NCBI RefSeq assembly: GCF_026248685.1
Contig: NZ_CP111036.1
Coordinates: forward strand, 744,001-808,000
Direction of reading: 5' to 3'
Origin: Haladaptatus caseinilyticus
GTDB lineage: Archaea > Halobacteriota > Halobacteria > Halobacteriales > Haladaptataceae
Length of the DNA stretch: 64,000 nucleotides
The notes under the pieces are model-generated. The model was not told the DNA's origin, searched no databases, and saw only the letters and a program-made list of their open reading frames with translations. The translations under genes and the position numbers were made by a program. Numbering within the stretch: the first letter of the stretch is position 1; the number at the start of each line of letters is the position of its first letter. Positions 53,135 to 61,359 of this stretch are shown here, piece by piece.

Positions 53135-54559
53135 ATGCCTTCGAATGATAGACGGACGTTCCTCAAGACGGTCGGTGTCGCAACTGGTGCAGTGAGCCTC
53201 ACCGGAACCGGCATCGCTCTCGCACAGCAGGACGACAGCGACGCCAACGGTAGCAACGATAGCAACAACGCCGACAGTAGCAACGACCCGGCCGGATGGA
53301 CGACCTATCACGGAAATCCGGGACGGACAGGTTTCACGGCAGATAGCGGCCCGGAGACGGACGTACAGACCGACTGGTCGATGGATTTGAACGGGAGCAT
53401 GTGGAACCGGGAACCAGTCGTCGCGGACGGCGTCCTCTATCTCGTCGCGGATACCAGTTCAGCCCCGTCGGAAAGCAAGGGGTACATCCTCGCTTACGAC
53501 CTCAAAGCGGGCGAAGAGAAGTGGCGACGGGATGACGTTCCGCAACCAAAGACGCCGACGGTCGGCGACGAATACGTCTACTTCGCCACGATAACCGACG
53601 ACTATCCCGCCAACGACGAAGGTGGCCTCTTTGCACTCGACCGCGAAACCGGCGAGACGAAGTGGCACAAAACCGACTCCTACGAGTGGGAGAACCCGGT
53701 ATTCGTCGACGGTCGGCTGTTCGCCGTCGATGAGGCGAAAGGGTACGGGTTCGCATTCGACGGCAAAACCGGCGATATCGTCTGGATGAACAAGGACGTC
53801 GGAACCGAACCCTGTTACGCCGACGCCACCGTCTTCTATCGGCAGGGTGCCGCGCTGAACGCCGACGACGGGACGGAGAAGTGGCGTATCGAGGACGAAA
53901 ACGCCGATTTCACACTCCACGCGGCCACGGCAGACCGCGTGTACGGTATCAGAACCGACGAGTACGGCATCGCAGTGCAGGGTCGGTCGGCTTCGGACGG
54001 AACCGTCAAGTGGGCGTACCGCCCCGGCGTCAGCGACGACAAGCACGGGCGACTCGCTGTCGGCGACGGCTACGTGTTCCTCGCGGAGTACAACGACGGC
54101 GAACCCGACGGAATAACGGTCATGGACGCCGAAACGGGCGAACTCGTCTGGTCGGACGAGTTCGATATGGAGATAACCGGCGACCTTACCGTGGCTGACA
54201 ACGCGCTGTACGTTCCCGGTAGAACCGGCGTCGATCTGCAGTACGGGGACGCGGTCGTTCTCGCGCTCAGCACCGCGGAACTCGAACGTGAGTGGCGATA
54301 CACCTTCGGAAGTTGGGACTACGACGACGTCGGTCCCGCCGCCGACACGCCCGTCGTCGCGGATGGGAACGTCTACACGTCGACCTATCCGAAACATTCG
54401 ACAACGTACTCCATGTACATCGACCACGCCGAGCTGTACGTTCTGGGTTCTGGCGACGATAGCTCGGACGATGGCTCCGGCGACGATGGCTCCGGCGACG
54501 AGGGTTCGGATGACGACCAAGGAGACGATTCGGGAGGTGACAAGGACGACTGTCAGTAG
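53135..54559 (+). CDS. Secreted PQQ-like beta-propeller protein (second of tandem pair)
   Basis: 474 aa from ATG 53135. Same Tat leader, DRRTFLKTVGVATGAVSLTGTG, same propeller repeats (AYDLKAGEEKWRR, ALDRETGETKWHK, VMDAETGELVWSD), and an acidic tail ending KDDCQ. The two leaders are also similar at nucleotide level, so the pair is a tandem duplication. The upstream 230 nt are AT-rich and hold its own promoter. A longer start at 53081 would break the Tat layout. Confidence 0.82.
   Translation: MPSNDRRTFLKTVGVATGAVSLTGTGIALAQQDDSDANGSNDSNNADSSNDPAGWTTYHGNPGRTGFTADSGPETDVQTDWSMDLNGSMWNREPVVADGVLYLVADTSSAPSESKGYILAYDLKAGEEKWRRDDVPQPKTPTVGDEYVYFATITDDYPANDEGGLFALDRETGETKWHKTDSYEWENPVFVDGRLFAVDEAKGYGFAFDGKTGDIVWMNKDVGTEPCYADATVFYRQGAALNADDGTEKWRIEDENADFTLHAATADRVYGIRTDEYGIAVQGRSASDGTVKWAYRPGVSDDKHGRLAVGDGYVFLAEYNDGEPDGITVMDAETGELVWSDEFDMEITGDLTVADNALYVPGRTGVDLQYGDAVVLALSTAELEREWRYTFGSWDYDDVGPAADTPVVADGNVYTSTYPKHSTTYSMYIDHAELYVLGSGDDSSDDGSGDDGSGDEGSDDDQGDDSGGDKDDCQ
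54467..54496 (+). repeat. 15-bp tandem repeat encoding DDGSG in acidic tail
   Basis: Two exact copies of GACGATGGCTCCGGC (54467-54481, 54482-54496), flanked by degenerate copies. They code for the DDGSG repeats near the C-terminus of the second propeller gene. Confidence 0.6.
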
Positions 54560-54623
54560 TTGACCTCTCGGCTGACTGCCGACTGCACCAACGCTTTTGT
54601 TCTCGGTACGCCTCTGAATACCC

Positions 54624-55283
54624 ATGCGATTTGTTATCGTGGGTTCTGGACGAGTCGGATTACGAACCGCCCGAGTGTTGACCGAGGAGGGTCACGACCT
54701 CGTCATCGTCGAGGACGACCCGGACAAGGTCGAACGTGCGCGCAAGGAAGGGTTCGAGGTCATCGAAGGCGACGGGTCGGACGAGAACGTGCTGACCGAG
54801 GCCGGTCTCGACTCGGCCGACGCGATCGGTGGGTTAACCGGCGACCTGAACGTGAACTTCGCGGCATGTATGGTCGGGAAACATCACGGCTGTCGAACCG
54901 TCATGCGCATCGACGCGGATTATCGGGAAGACATCTACCACAAGTTCGCGGGCGACGTGGACGAAGTCATCTACCCCGAGCGCCTCGGCGCGGCTGGAGC
55001 GAAAACCGCCCTCCTCGGCGGCGATTTCGACGTTATCGCGGATTTGACGGCGAATTTGCAGTTGACGACGATAACCATTCCGGAGAACTCCCCCCTCGTC
55101 GGTACACACGTCATGGCAGTCGAGCTGCCGACCGACGCGCGAATATACGCCCACGGACGGTCACACGAACGGATGACGATACCGCTTCCCGGAACGGCGC
55201 TCGAAGGTGGCGACCGTGTCGCGCTCATCGCCGCACGGGATGCACTCCCGGCAGTGCGGGAACGATTACAAGGGTCAGCGTAG
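54624..55283 (+). CDS. trkA: TrkA family potassium-uptake regulator (RCK N+C)
   Basis: 219 aa. TrkA-N Rossmann domain with GSGRVGLRTAR (8-18) and acidic EDDPDKVERAR after the second strand; GDGSDENVLTEAG and a TrkA-C-like domain (about 135-219). It binds NAD(H)/ATP and gates a Trk/Ktr K+ transporter. No membrane subunit (trkH) is adjacent. Two TrkA-C membrane proteins and a K+ channel lie at 6.6-10.4 kb. Confidence 0.9.
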   Translation: MRFVIVGSGRVGLRTARVLTEEGHDLVIVEDDPDKVERARKEGFEVIEGDGSDENVLTEAGLDSADAIGGLTGDLNVNFAACMVGKHHGCRTVMRIDADYREDIYHKFAGDVDEVIYPERLGAAGAKTALLGGDFDVIADLTANLQLTTITIPENSPLVGTHVMAVELPTDARIYAHGRSHERMTIPLPGTALEGGDRVALIAARDALPAVRERLQGSA

Positions 55284-55839
55284 CTATCCGTTACCCGGTT
55301 CGTTTTGTACAACAGCTACCGAAGCCCATGGCTCTCGAATTCGGGATAAAGGAAAAACGATTGGGCAGCGCGGGATTCTAGGGTCGTCCGGGACGAGAAC
55401 TTTCGTGGGGAGATTGGTGACACTGTAACGGGAAGCCAACCCGCCGCCAGAGCCCCCGGCCCCGCCGGAAACCCACCGCGAGACTGCGACACGCTTCGCG
55501 CCCGAGCCGTCGGGCGCAACTGTACGAAAGGCCGGACCCACCTTTGTTATGAACCGTTTGTCAGGGGTGTAGGCACCGTTTGCTGTTCTCAGGACACGTC
55601 TACGGCGGCGTAAGGGACAACCTTCGGAAAGGGGAGTGTCGAAATGGAGGTGGTAGGGAGCGGGGTCAGGGGAGGATGTGGGTGGTGTGTGCCGGGCGCG
55701 CGGAGTGGGAGGATGGGAGAGAGGTGTTGTGCGCGCCCGATTTCGACTGGGGTTGGCGACAACTTAAAACCGCGTCAGACGACCGTGAGACGCTTCCGAT
55801 ACCCACGATTTCATGGTCTCGGCGTGAGAGGGAATAGCC
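55284..55839. other. 556-nt GC-rich intergenic region with hairpin and G-quadruplex motif
   Basis: No gene is recognised. Left part (55370-55560) is rich in dyads, including a perfect 8-bp hairpin with a 4-nt loop at 55498-55517. Right part (55640-55740) is G-rich on the plus strand; 55656-55682 fits the consensus for four G-runs with loops 3, 3 and 7. A structured RNA is possible; I found no match to RNase P or SRP RNA motifs. Confidence 0.45.
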
Positions 55840-56706
55840 ATGCACGGAACTGGCGTCCCACTGCTGACACCGTTCGATGATGCGGGCGACCTACAGGAAT
55901 CCGAACTCCGCGAACTCGTGTCGTGGGTCGAAGACCGCGGGGTCGATTTCATCGTCCCTTGTGGGTCAAACAGCGAGGCGGAATTGATGAGTGTCGAGGA
56001 ACGTGCCCGGGTAGTCGAAATCGTCGCCGAAGCGTCGAGCGTGCCGATACTCGCCGGAACGGGACATCCCGGCCTCCGGGAAACCATGCGCCAAACGACG
56101 CTCGCGGCGGAAGCGGGAGCCGACGCCGCCCTCGTGATAACGCCCTTTTACTTCGACCACGACGACGAGACGATGATCGACTACTATCACACCGTGGCCG
56201 ACGAAAGTCCGATCCCGGTTTTCCTCTACAGCGTTCCGGCGTACACCGACGTCGCCCTCACACCGGAGGTGGTCGGCGAACTCGCCGACCACGAGAACAT
56301 CGTCGGGATGAAAGATTCCAGTGGCGACTTGACGCGACTGCAACGAGAACGCGCTCGAACCGAGGACGCCGACTTCGACCTGCTCGTCGGGAGCGGTAGC
56401 ATCTACGCCGCAGGACTCGACGCCGGTGCCGACGGCGGTGTTCTCGCGCTGGCGAACGTCGCACCGGAGCGTGCGAACGAGATCTATGAACTTCATCGGG
56501 GGGGGCACGACGAACAGGCCCGCCAGTTGAATGCCCGACTCGTCGAGTTGAATCGGGCAATCACGGCCCAATACGGCGTCCCGGGCGCGAAAGCGGTCAT
56601 GAAAGCGCGTGGCGCACCCGCAGGTGCGCCGCGCCGACCGCACCGTTCGGTGAGTGACGTGGTTCGAGACGAACTCGAAGACCTGTCGCAGGTCGCGGAA
56701 CACTGA
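55840..56706 (+). CDS. Dihydrodipicolinate synthase/N-acetylneuraminate lyase family aldolase
   Basis: 288 aa TIM-barrel. Schiff-base Lys158 in GMKDSSGD and catalytic Tyr130 in FLYSVPAYT are present. The usual GTTGE/GSTGE loop reads GSNSEAE (42-48), so substrate preference is uncertain: lysine-pathway DapA or a sugar-acid aldolase. It is followed by ABC transporter genes, with a 39-nt gap. An upstream G-rich region precedes it. Confidence 0.8.
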   Translation: MHGTGVPLLTPFDDAGDLQESELRELVSWVEDRGVDFIVPCGSNSEAELMSVEERARVVEIVAEASSVPILAGTGHPGLRETMRQTTLAAEAGADAALVITPFYFDHDDETMIDYYHTVADESPIPVFLYSVPAYTDVALTPEVVGELADHENIVGMKDSSGDLTRLQRERARTEDADFDLLVGSGSIYAAGLDAGADGGVLALANVAPERANEIYELHRGGHDEQARQLNARLVELNRAITAQYGVPGAKAVMKARGAPAGAPRRPHRSVSDVVRDELEDLSQVAEH

Positions 56707-56745
56707 GAGAAAGACACTTCGCAGTCGGGTGTCTGCTCTCGAATC

Positions 56746-57717
56746 GTGAGCACGGAGTCGGCTCGATCTACGACGGTCGCGTTTGGAACGGGAACGTCAG
56801 TGCTGGCAGTCGTGACGGTCCAACTGCTGGCGTTCTCGATTTCATTTTCGGTCGGCCGTCCCGAACTCTACGCCGTTTTCGCCGTCCTGAGCGCTGGTGG
56901 ACTCGCCCTCGTCGGAGGACGCAGCACGTTCGGCATCCTTTCCACGACCCTCGGAACCGTACTCCTCGTGGCGCTCGCCCTCCCGCTTTTGATGCTCGTC
57001 GCTCGGCAGAGTCCCGCCTCCTTGCTAAACTCGGCGACCGACCCGAGCGTTCAACGGGCGCTTTTCCTCTCGGTGTACGCGCCCTTGCTCTCCGCGATGG
57101 CCGCGGTTACGCTGGGAGTTCCACTCGCCATCGTTCTCGCTCGCGGATTTCCAGGACAGCCACTGGTGGAAAGTCTCGTTGACCTGCCGCTGGTCGTTCC
57201 ACACAGCGTGGCCGGACTCGCGGTGTTGTTCGCGTTCGGAAGGGGTGGAATCCTTCCCCGGACACGGGTGCTCGGAACGTTGTTCGGAATGGTGCTAGCG
57301 ATGACGTTCGTCAGCGCTCCTTTCGCAGTGAACGCCGCCCGCGAGGGCTTCGAGCGCGTGGATTCGCGCGTCGAACGGGCCGCCAGAACCCTCGGCGCGG
57401 ACGAATGGGAGACGTTTCGACGCGTGACAGCACCGCTGGCCGCCCGGAGTATCCTCACTGGCGGCGTTTTGGCGTGGGGGCGAGCGGTGTCCGAGTTCGG
57501 TGCCGTCGCCATCGTCGCTTACGGCGTGTCGGTGTTCTACCCGCCAGCGATGGAGCGCGTTTCCGGCGTCCAACATGCGCCGGTGTTCATCTACAACACG
57601 TTTCTCTCATCCGGGTTGGAGGCGAGCGGTTCGGTTGCGACTCTTCTGCTCGTTCTCTGTGTCGGGATTTTCCTACTGGTTCGGTCGCTCGCCTACGACC
57701 GTGGAGGATGGCCGTGA
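56746..57717 (+). CDS. Molybdate/tungstate-type ABC transporter permease
   Basis: 323 aa with about seven membrane helices. BPD_transp_1 loop: EGFERVDSRVERAARTLGADEWETFRRVTAPLA (EAA motif, about 203-235). Pattern is closest to ModB/WtpB and TupB permeases. Start is a GTG. Its end overlaps the ATPase gene by 10 nt. No substrate-binding protein gene is adjacent, so the ion is unproven. Confidence 0.83.
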   Translation: MSTESARSTTVAFGTGTSVLAVVTVQLLAFSISFSVGRPELYAVFAVLSAGGLALVGGRSTFGILSTTLGTVLLVALALPLLMLVARQSPASLLNSATDPSVQRALFLSVYAPLLSAMAAVTLGVPLAIVLARGFPGQPLVESLVDLPLVVPHSVAGLAVLFAFGRGGILPRTRVLGTLFGMVLAMTFVSAPFAVNAAREGFERVDSRVERAARTLGADEWETFRRVTAPLAARSILTGGVLAWGRAVSEFGAVAIVAYGVSVFYPPAMERVSGVQHAPVFIYNTFLSSGLEASGSVATLLLVLCVGIFLLVRSLAYDRGGWP

Positions 57718-58661
57718 CGGAGTCGGGGCTCGCCATCGACGTAAACGCGGCGTTCACCGCGGATGGTGCGACGTTTACGGTCGAAGCCGACGTGGATATG
57801 CCGGCAGGCGAAACGCTGGTCGTCCTCGGTCCGAGCGGGAGCGGAAAATCGCTCCTGCTGGAGGCGGTCGCAGGGTTTCATGATTACGACGGGAGCGTCT
57901 CGCTCGATGGGCGGGATATGAACGGACTCCCCCCGGAGAAACGTCGATTTGGATTCGTTTTTCAGGAGTACGCACTCTTCCCGCATCTCACCGTCGCCGA
58001 AAACGTCTCGTTCGGCGAGGAGTATCACGAAGAAACGCGTTCCCCCGACGAACTGCTTTCCACACTCGGCGTCTCGGACTTAGCGGGACGGTATCCAGAA
58101 ACGCTATCGGGTGGGGAAAAGCAGCGAGTTGCGCTGGCCCGAGCGCTGCTCGTCCGGCCGGACGCATTTCTGTTGGACGAACCGCTTTCAGCGTTGGACG
58201 TGCCAACCCGCCAGTCGCTCCGTGAGGACTTGGCCGAACTGCTGGCCGACGAAACCGCGGTGTACGTCACCCACGATAGAACGACCGCGTGGGTTCTGGC
58301 CGACCGAATCGCAGTGATGCGTGATGGCAGTATCGAGCAGAAAGGAACGCCGGATGCGGTATTCGAGCGCCCGGCATCGTCGTTCGTCGCACGGTTCACC
58401 GGGAGCAACTGCCTCCCCCATCCCGAAAAAGGGAGGCCGATGGCGATCCGTCCGGAACACGTCGAACTCGGGAACAAAAATCCGGACGTTCACGCACGAG
58501 TTGTTCGCGTTCTGCCTGAAGACGGTCGATACCGCGTCGTGCTGACGGTCGGTGAAACTCGGTGTGATGCGTACACGACCACTTCATTGGATGTCGGCGA
58601 AACGATCGGTGTTACATTTCCGGGTGGAAAAACCCATCCACTGCCGTCCGACGATGGATAA
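57708..58661 (+). CDS. ABC transporter ATP-binding protein (molybdate/tungstate type)
   Basis: 317 aa. Walker A GPSGSGKS (about 38-45), Q-loop in FVFQEYALF, signature LSGGEKQRVAL, Walker B FLLDEP and H-loop YVTHD. C-terminal TOBE-like region (about 225-317; MAIRPEHVELG, VGETIGVTFPGG). ATG 57708 overlaps the permease end, showing coupling. Together with the permease it forms an importer lacking a visible binding protein. Confidence 0.87.
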   Translation: MAVTESGLAIDVNAAFTADGATFTVEADVDMPAGETLVVLGPSGSGKSLLLEAVAGFHDYDGSVSLDGRDMNGLPPEKRRFGFVFQEYALFPHLTVAENVSFGEEYHEETRSPDELLSTLGVSDLAGRYPETLSGGEKQRVALARALLVRPDAFLLDEPLSALDVPTRQSLREDLAELLADETAVYVTHDRTTAWVLADRIAVMRDGSIEQKGTPDAVFERPASSFVARFTGSNCLPHPEKGRPMAIRPEHVELGNKNPDVHARVVRVLPEDGRYRVVLTVGETRCDAYTTTSLDVGETIGVTFPGGKTHPLPSDDG

Positions 58662-58753
58662 TTACAGGTAAAGCTACTTGGGGTTCCGACCGAATGCCAC
58701 TCTAATGAATTGTATGGAATTCGATATACCGATCATCAAAGAGGGCATCGCCA

Positions 58754-60574
58754 ATGCGTAGCCTATTCGGCAAATCAGTCGCCGCGGTGGTATCGTTGCT
58801 CGTCGTCAGCGCCAGTGGTCTCGGTGTGGCAGTCACGTCAGGCATGGTAACCGTCGGACAGCCAAGCGTCGAGAACGTCCGGACCGACTGGGGAACCGTG
58901 AATGCCGAGACGAGTGAAATCCAGACGGAAATCCGCTTGCACAATCCAAATTCGGTCGGAGTTCCGGACGTAGTAGATGTGAACTACGCAGTCGGAATGA
59001 ACGACGTGACCGTCGCCGAAGGAACGAGCAAGGGTATCGGACTTCCCACTGGGGAATCAATGATAGCGATTTCGACTCGGATGGACAACGAGAAGATTCC
59101 AGCCTGGTGGGTAAGCCACATCAACAACGGTGAACGGACGACCGTGAGCATCGAACCGACTGTGAGCGTCCCGCTGTTCACGAAGAAACTACCAGCACAG
59201 AAGCGACCCTTCGAAACCGATCTGCTCAGCGCGTTCGAGAGCGACGAGACCCGGACCATGACTGCCGGTGACCGGACGGTGCTCCGTGTGATGAAAACCG
59301 ACGCGGAGTGGGGGACAGCGACCGAGGCAAAAACCCCCCTCCACGTCACCGCAACGATCGAAAATCCGACCAGCGGGGAGGTCAGTTTCTCGCAACTCGG
59401 ATACACCATCACGATGAACGACGTACGCATTGCCGAGGGGACAACCGACAGCGGAGTACACGTAACCCCCGGCGAGAAAACGTCGTTCGCGATCGACTCG
59501 ATGTTCGATAACGGCAAGCTTCCGGCGTGGTGGGAGAGCCACGTGAAAAACGACGAACGGACCACGATGGACGTGCAGTTTTACGCCGTGGTAAAAGAGG
59601 ACGGGGAGACGAAACGAGTCACGCTTCCGTTCCTGAGCAAGCGAGTCGTCTTCACCACCGACGTGTTGGGTGGTGGCAAAACCACGACGAAGACGGTGCC
59701 ACGAACCGACACGACCGAGTTCGAGTCGCCGAAACTCCAATCGGTCGAGAGCGAGTGGGAAGTACCCGAAACCGGGAACACCGGAATCCGGACGCGTGCT
59801 GTGGTTGAAAACCCGAACGAGCCGGGATCCGTGTTCGCGGACCATCTCTCCGTCGATGCAAAGTATCGCGTACTGATGAACGAAATTCAGTTAGTCGAAG
59901 GTGAGACGAGTCAGGACATTGGCCCGGGGCGCACCGACCTCGAACTCTCCGGAGAGATCACCGACCGCGAAGTCCAACGCTGGTGGGTCAGCCACGTCAA
60001 CAACGGTGAGAAAACGTCTCGCGTGGTCGAGCGCGACGTAACGGTCGATGCCGGGTTCGCTCGACTACCGGTCGGTGGCGAACCGGAGCGTGGAACGATC
60101 ACGACCGATATGCTCGGCCCGGTCGATTCGAACTCGACGCTTCCGTTCTCGGTCGCCGGTCGGCAGGTCGGGAGCGTTTCGAACACGCAAGCAGAGTGGG
60201 GCGAAGCGACGATGGCCGAAACACCCATCGAGTCGTCCGCTACCGTGAAAAACGACCGAGGAGAGTCGATTCACATCACCGAAGTCGGCTATCGCGTGAC
60301 GATGAACGACATCGTCCTCTCGGACGAATCGAAGGACGAGTCCATCGAAATCGAGCCACACAGCGAGACGACGATTCGAGACACCGTTCCCCTCGATAAC
60401 TCGAAGCTGGGTGCGTGGTGGGAGACGCACCTCCGCCGTGGCGAGGAGAGCACGCTCTCGGTGTCCTACTATGTTATCGTGGAGTACAGTGGCTACACGG
60501 AGCGCGTCGAACTCGACGCGTTGAACTACGAGAAGACCGTGACGACGGACATCTTGGGCAACGAGTCGGCGTAA
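58754..60574 (+). CDS. Secreted protein with four tandem LEA2/WHy-type repeats
   Basis: 606 aa. Signal peptide or anchor at 1-30 (AAVVSLLVVSASGLGVAV). Then four homologous blocks (about 33-160, 183-312, 332-460, 475-600). Each block contains NP/V-type start, the motif V-x-M-N-D-V-x-x-A-E-G-T and the motif PAWWVSHINNGERTT (variants LPAWWESHVKNDERTT, RWWVSHVNNGEKTS, LGAWWETHLRRGEEST). This is the WHy/LEA14 fold known from desiccation-response proteins. It has no enzymatic motif and is likely a cell-surface or periplasm-like structural protein. Confidence 0.8.
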   Translation: MRSLFGKSVAAVVSLLVVSASGLGVAVTSGMVTVGQPSVENVRTDWGTVNAETSEIQTEIRLHNPNSVGVPDVVDVNYAVGMNDVTVAEGTSKGIGLPTGESMIAISTRMDNEKIPAWWVSHINNGERTTVSIEPTVSVPLFTKKLPAQKRPFETDLLSAFESDETRTMTAGDRTVLRVMKTDAEWGTATEAKTPLHVTATIENPTSGEVSFSQLGYTITMNDVRIAEGTTDSGVHVTPGEKTSFAIDSMFDNGKLPAWWESHVKNDERTTMDVQFYAVVKEDGETKRVTLPFLSKRVVFTTDVLGGGKTTTKTVPRTDTTEFESPKLQSVESEWEVPETGNTGIRTRAVVENPNEPGSVFADHLSVDAKYRVLMNEIQLVEGETSQDIGPGRTDLELSGEITDREVQRWWVSHVNNGEKTSRVVERDVTVDAGFARLPVGGEPERGTITTDMLGPVDSNSTLPFSVAGRQVGSVSNTQAEWGEATMAETPIESSATVKNDRGESIHITEVGYRVTMNDIVLSDESKDESIEIEPHSETTIRDTVPLDNSKLGAWWETHLRRGEESTLSVSYYVIVEYSGYTERVELDALNYEKTVTTDILGNESA

Positions 60575-60717
60575 ATCTCGACCGGCCGTGAGGGACGCCC
60601 GTCGGAACCCGCTATCGAAGCTGTACTGTTGATTTTATGAGATATGTCCCGCTGCACCCCAGTGTTCGACGACGACCGAAACGAGCCCTTTTCACCCTCG
60701 AACTCGCAGACCAATCC

Positions 60718-60810
60718 ATGACATGGGGCGAGCTGTTCACCCGTGCTGCGGAGTTCGACACCGACCTCGAAACCGTTCGCGAGACGCTTTCGGAGCACCG
60801 GGATGAATAA
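60718..60810 (+). CDS. Very small 30-aa protein overlapping the PIN-like gene
   Basis: 30 codons from ATG 60718 to TAA 60808: MTWGELFTRAAEFDTDLETV then acidic/basic helix ending EHRDE. An in-frame ATG at 60637 would give 57 aa. Its stop overlaps the ATG of the next gene by 8 nt (ATGAATAA). The helical, amphipathic look and the tight coupling suggest a protein partner of the PIN-like protein. Confidence 0.5.
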   Translation: MTWGELFTRAAEFDTDLETVRETLSEHRDE

Positions 60811-61273
60811 CCCGAATCCCGCCCGCATCGCCGTCGGGGCGGATGTGCTAGCTGCGGACCTGCTGGTCGGAGGAGATGCCCGTCAAACGATGAATATCGT
60901 CCGCGACCACTCGTGGGTGGAGTTCGTCGCCAGCGACGAACTCCTCACGGAAGCCGAGGCTGTCATTCGAGAACTCGCGGACGACGAACTGGCCCGCGAC
61001 TGGCGCGAGAAAATCGAAGCGCTCCGAATCGAAGTCGAACAGTCGCCCGGCGACCACCCTGCCCTCGCCAGTGCGTACGCCGGAAACGCGGCACATATCA
61101 TTTCCTACGACGATGACCTTCGAAGTGCGAAAACCGCGGCCACGCTTCAGGGACGGATTTCGGTCAGCGTCAAACGCCCCGATGGGTTCGTCGCGCTATT
61201 CGACCCCGAAAGCCTGTACGACGTGGTGGTCGGCGGGGAGTATCCGGGTCCGGATATGGAGTGGCGAGAGTAG
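60803..61273 (+). CDS. PIN-like domain protein (DUF7384-like)
   Basis: 156 aa. Starts AVGADVLAADLLVGG (first acidic residue Asp near 14), FVASDELLTEAEAVI (second) and HIISYDDDLRSAKTA (third pair), a PIN nuclease-like series. The C-terminal part SVKRPDGFVALFDPESL is unrelated to VapC. A nuclease or degenerate PIN is possible. Start ATG 60803 overlaps the 30-aa gene. Confidence 0.7.
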   Translation: MNNPNPARIAVGADVLAADLLVGGDARQTMNIVRDHSWVEFVASDELLTEAEAVIRELADDELARDWREKIEALRIEVEQSPGDHPALASAYAGNAAHIISYDDDLRSAKTAATLQGRISVSVKRPDGFVALFDPESLYDVVVGGEYPGPDMEWRE

Positions 61274-61359
61274 CTTTGAGTTACGCAAAGTGCGTCGAAG
61301 GCCACAAAAAACACGTTTCGGTCAAAAACAATTCCCCAACCGATTCTCACCCGTTCGCT

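Noticed and set aside
51145-54559. tRNA-Thr plus tandem propeller genes as an integrated element
   Set aside because: No integrase gene and no repeated tRNA 3' end were found downstream; the tandem pair is better explained by local duplication.
55380-55530. Candidate SRP or RNase P RNA because of a TGTAAC motif and strong dyads
   Set aside because: Hallmark motifs (SRP helix 8 asymmetric loop, RNase P GAGGAAAGTC-like core) were not found on either strand.
55284-55541. Minus-strand frames of 85 and 67 codons after trkA
   Set aside because: Composition is Gly/Ser/Arg-rich rather than acidic, with no motif; more likely due to GC-rich non-coding DNA.
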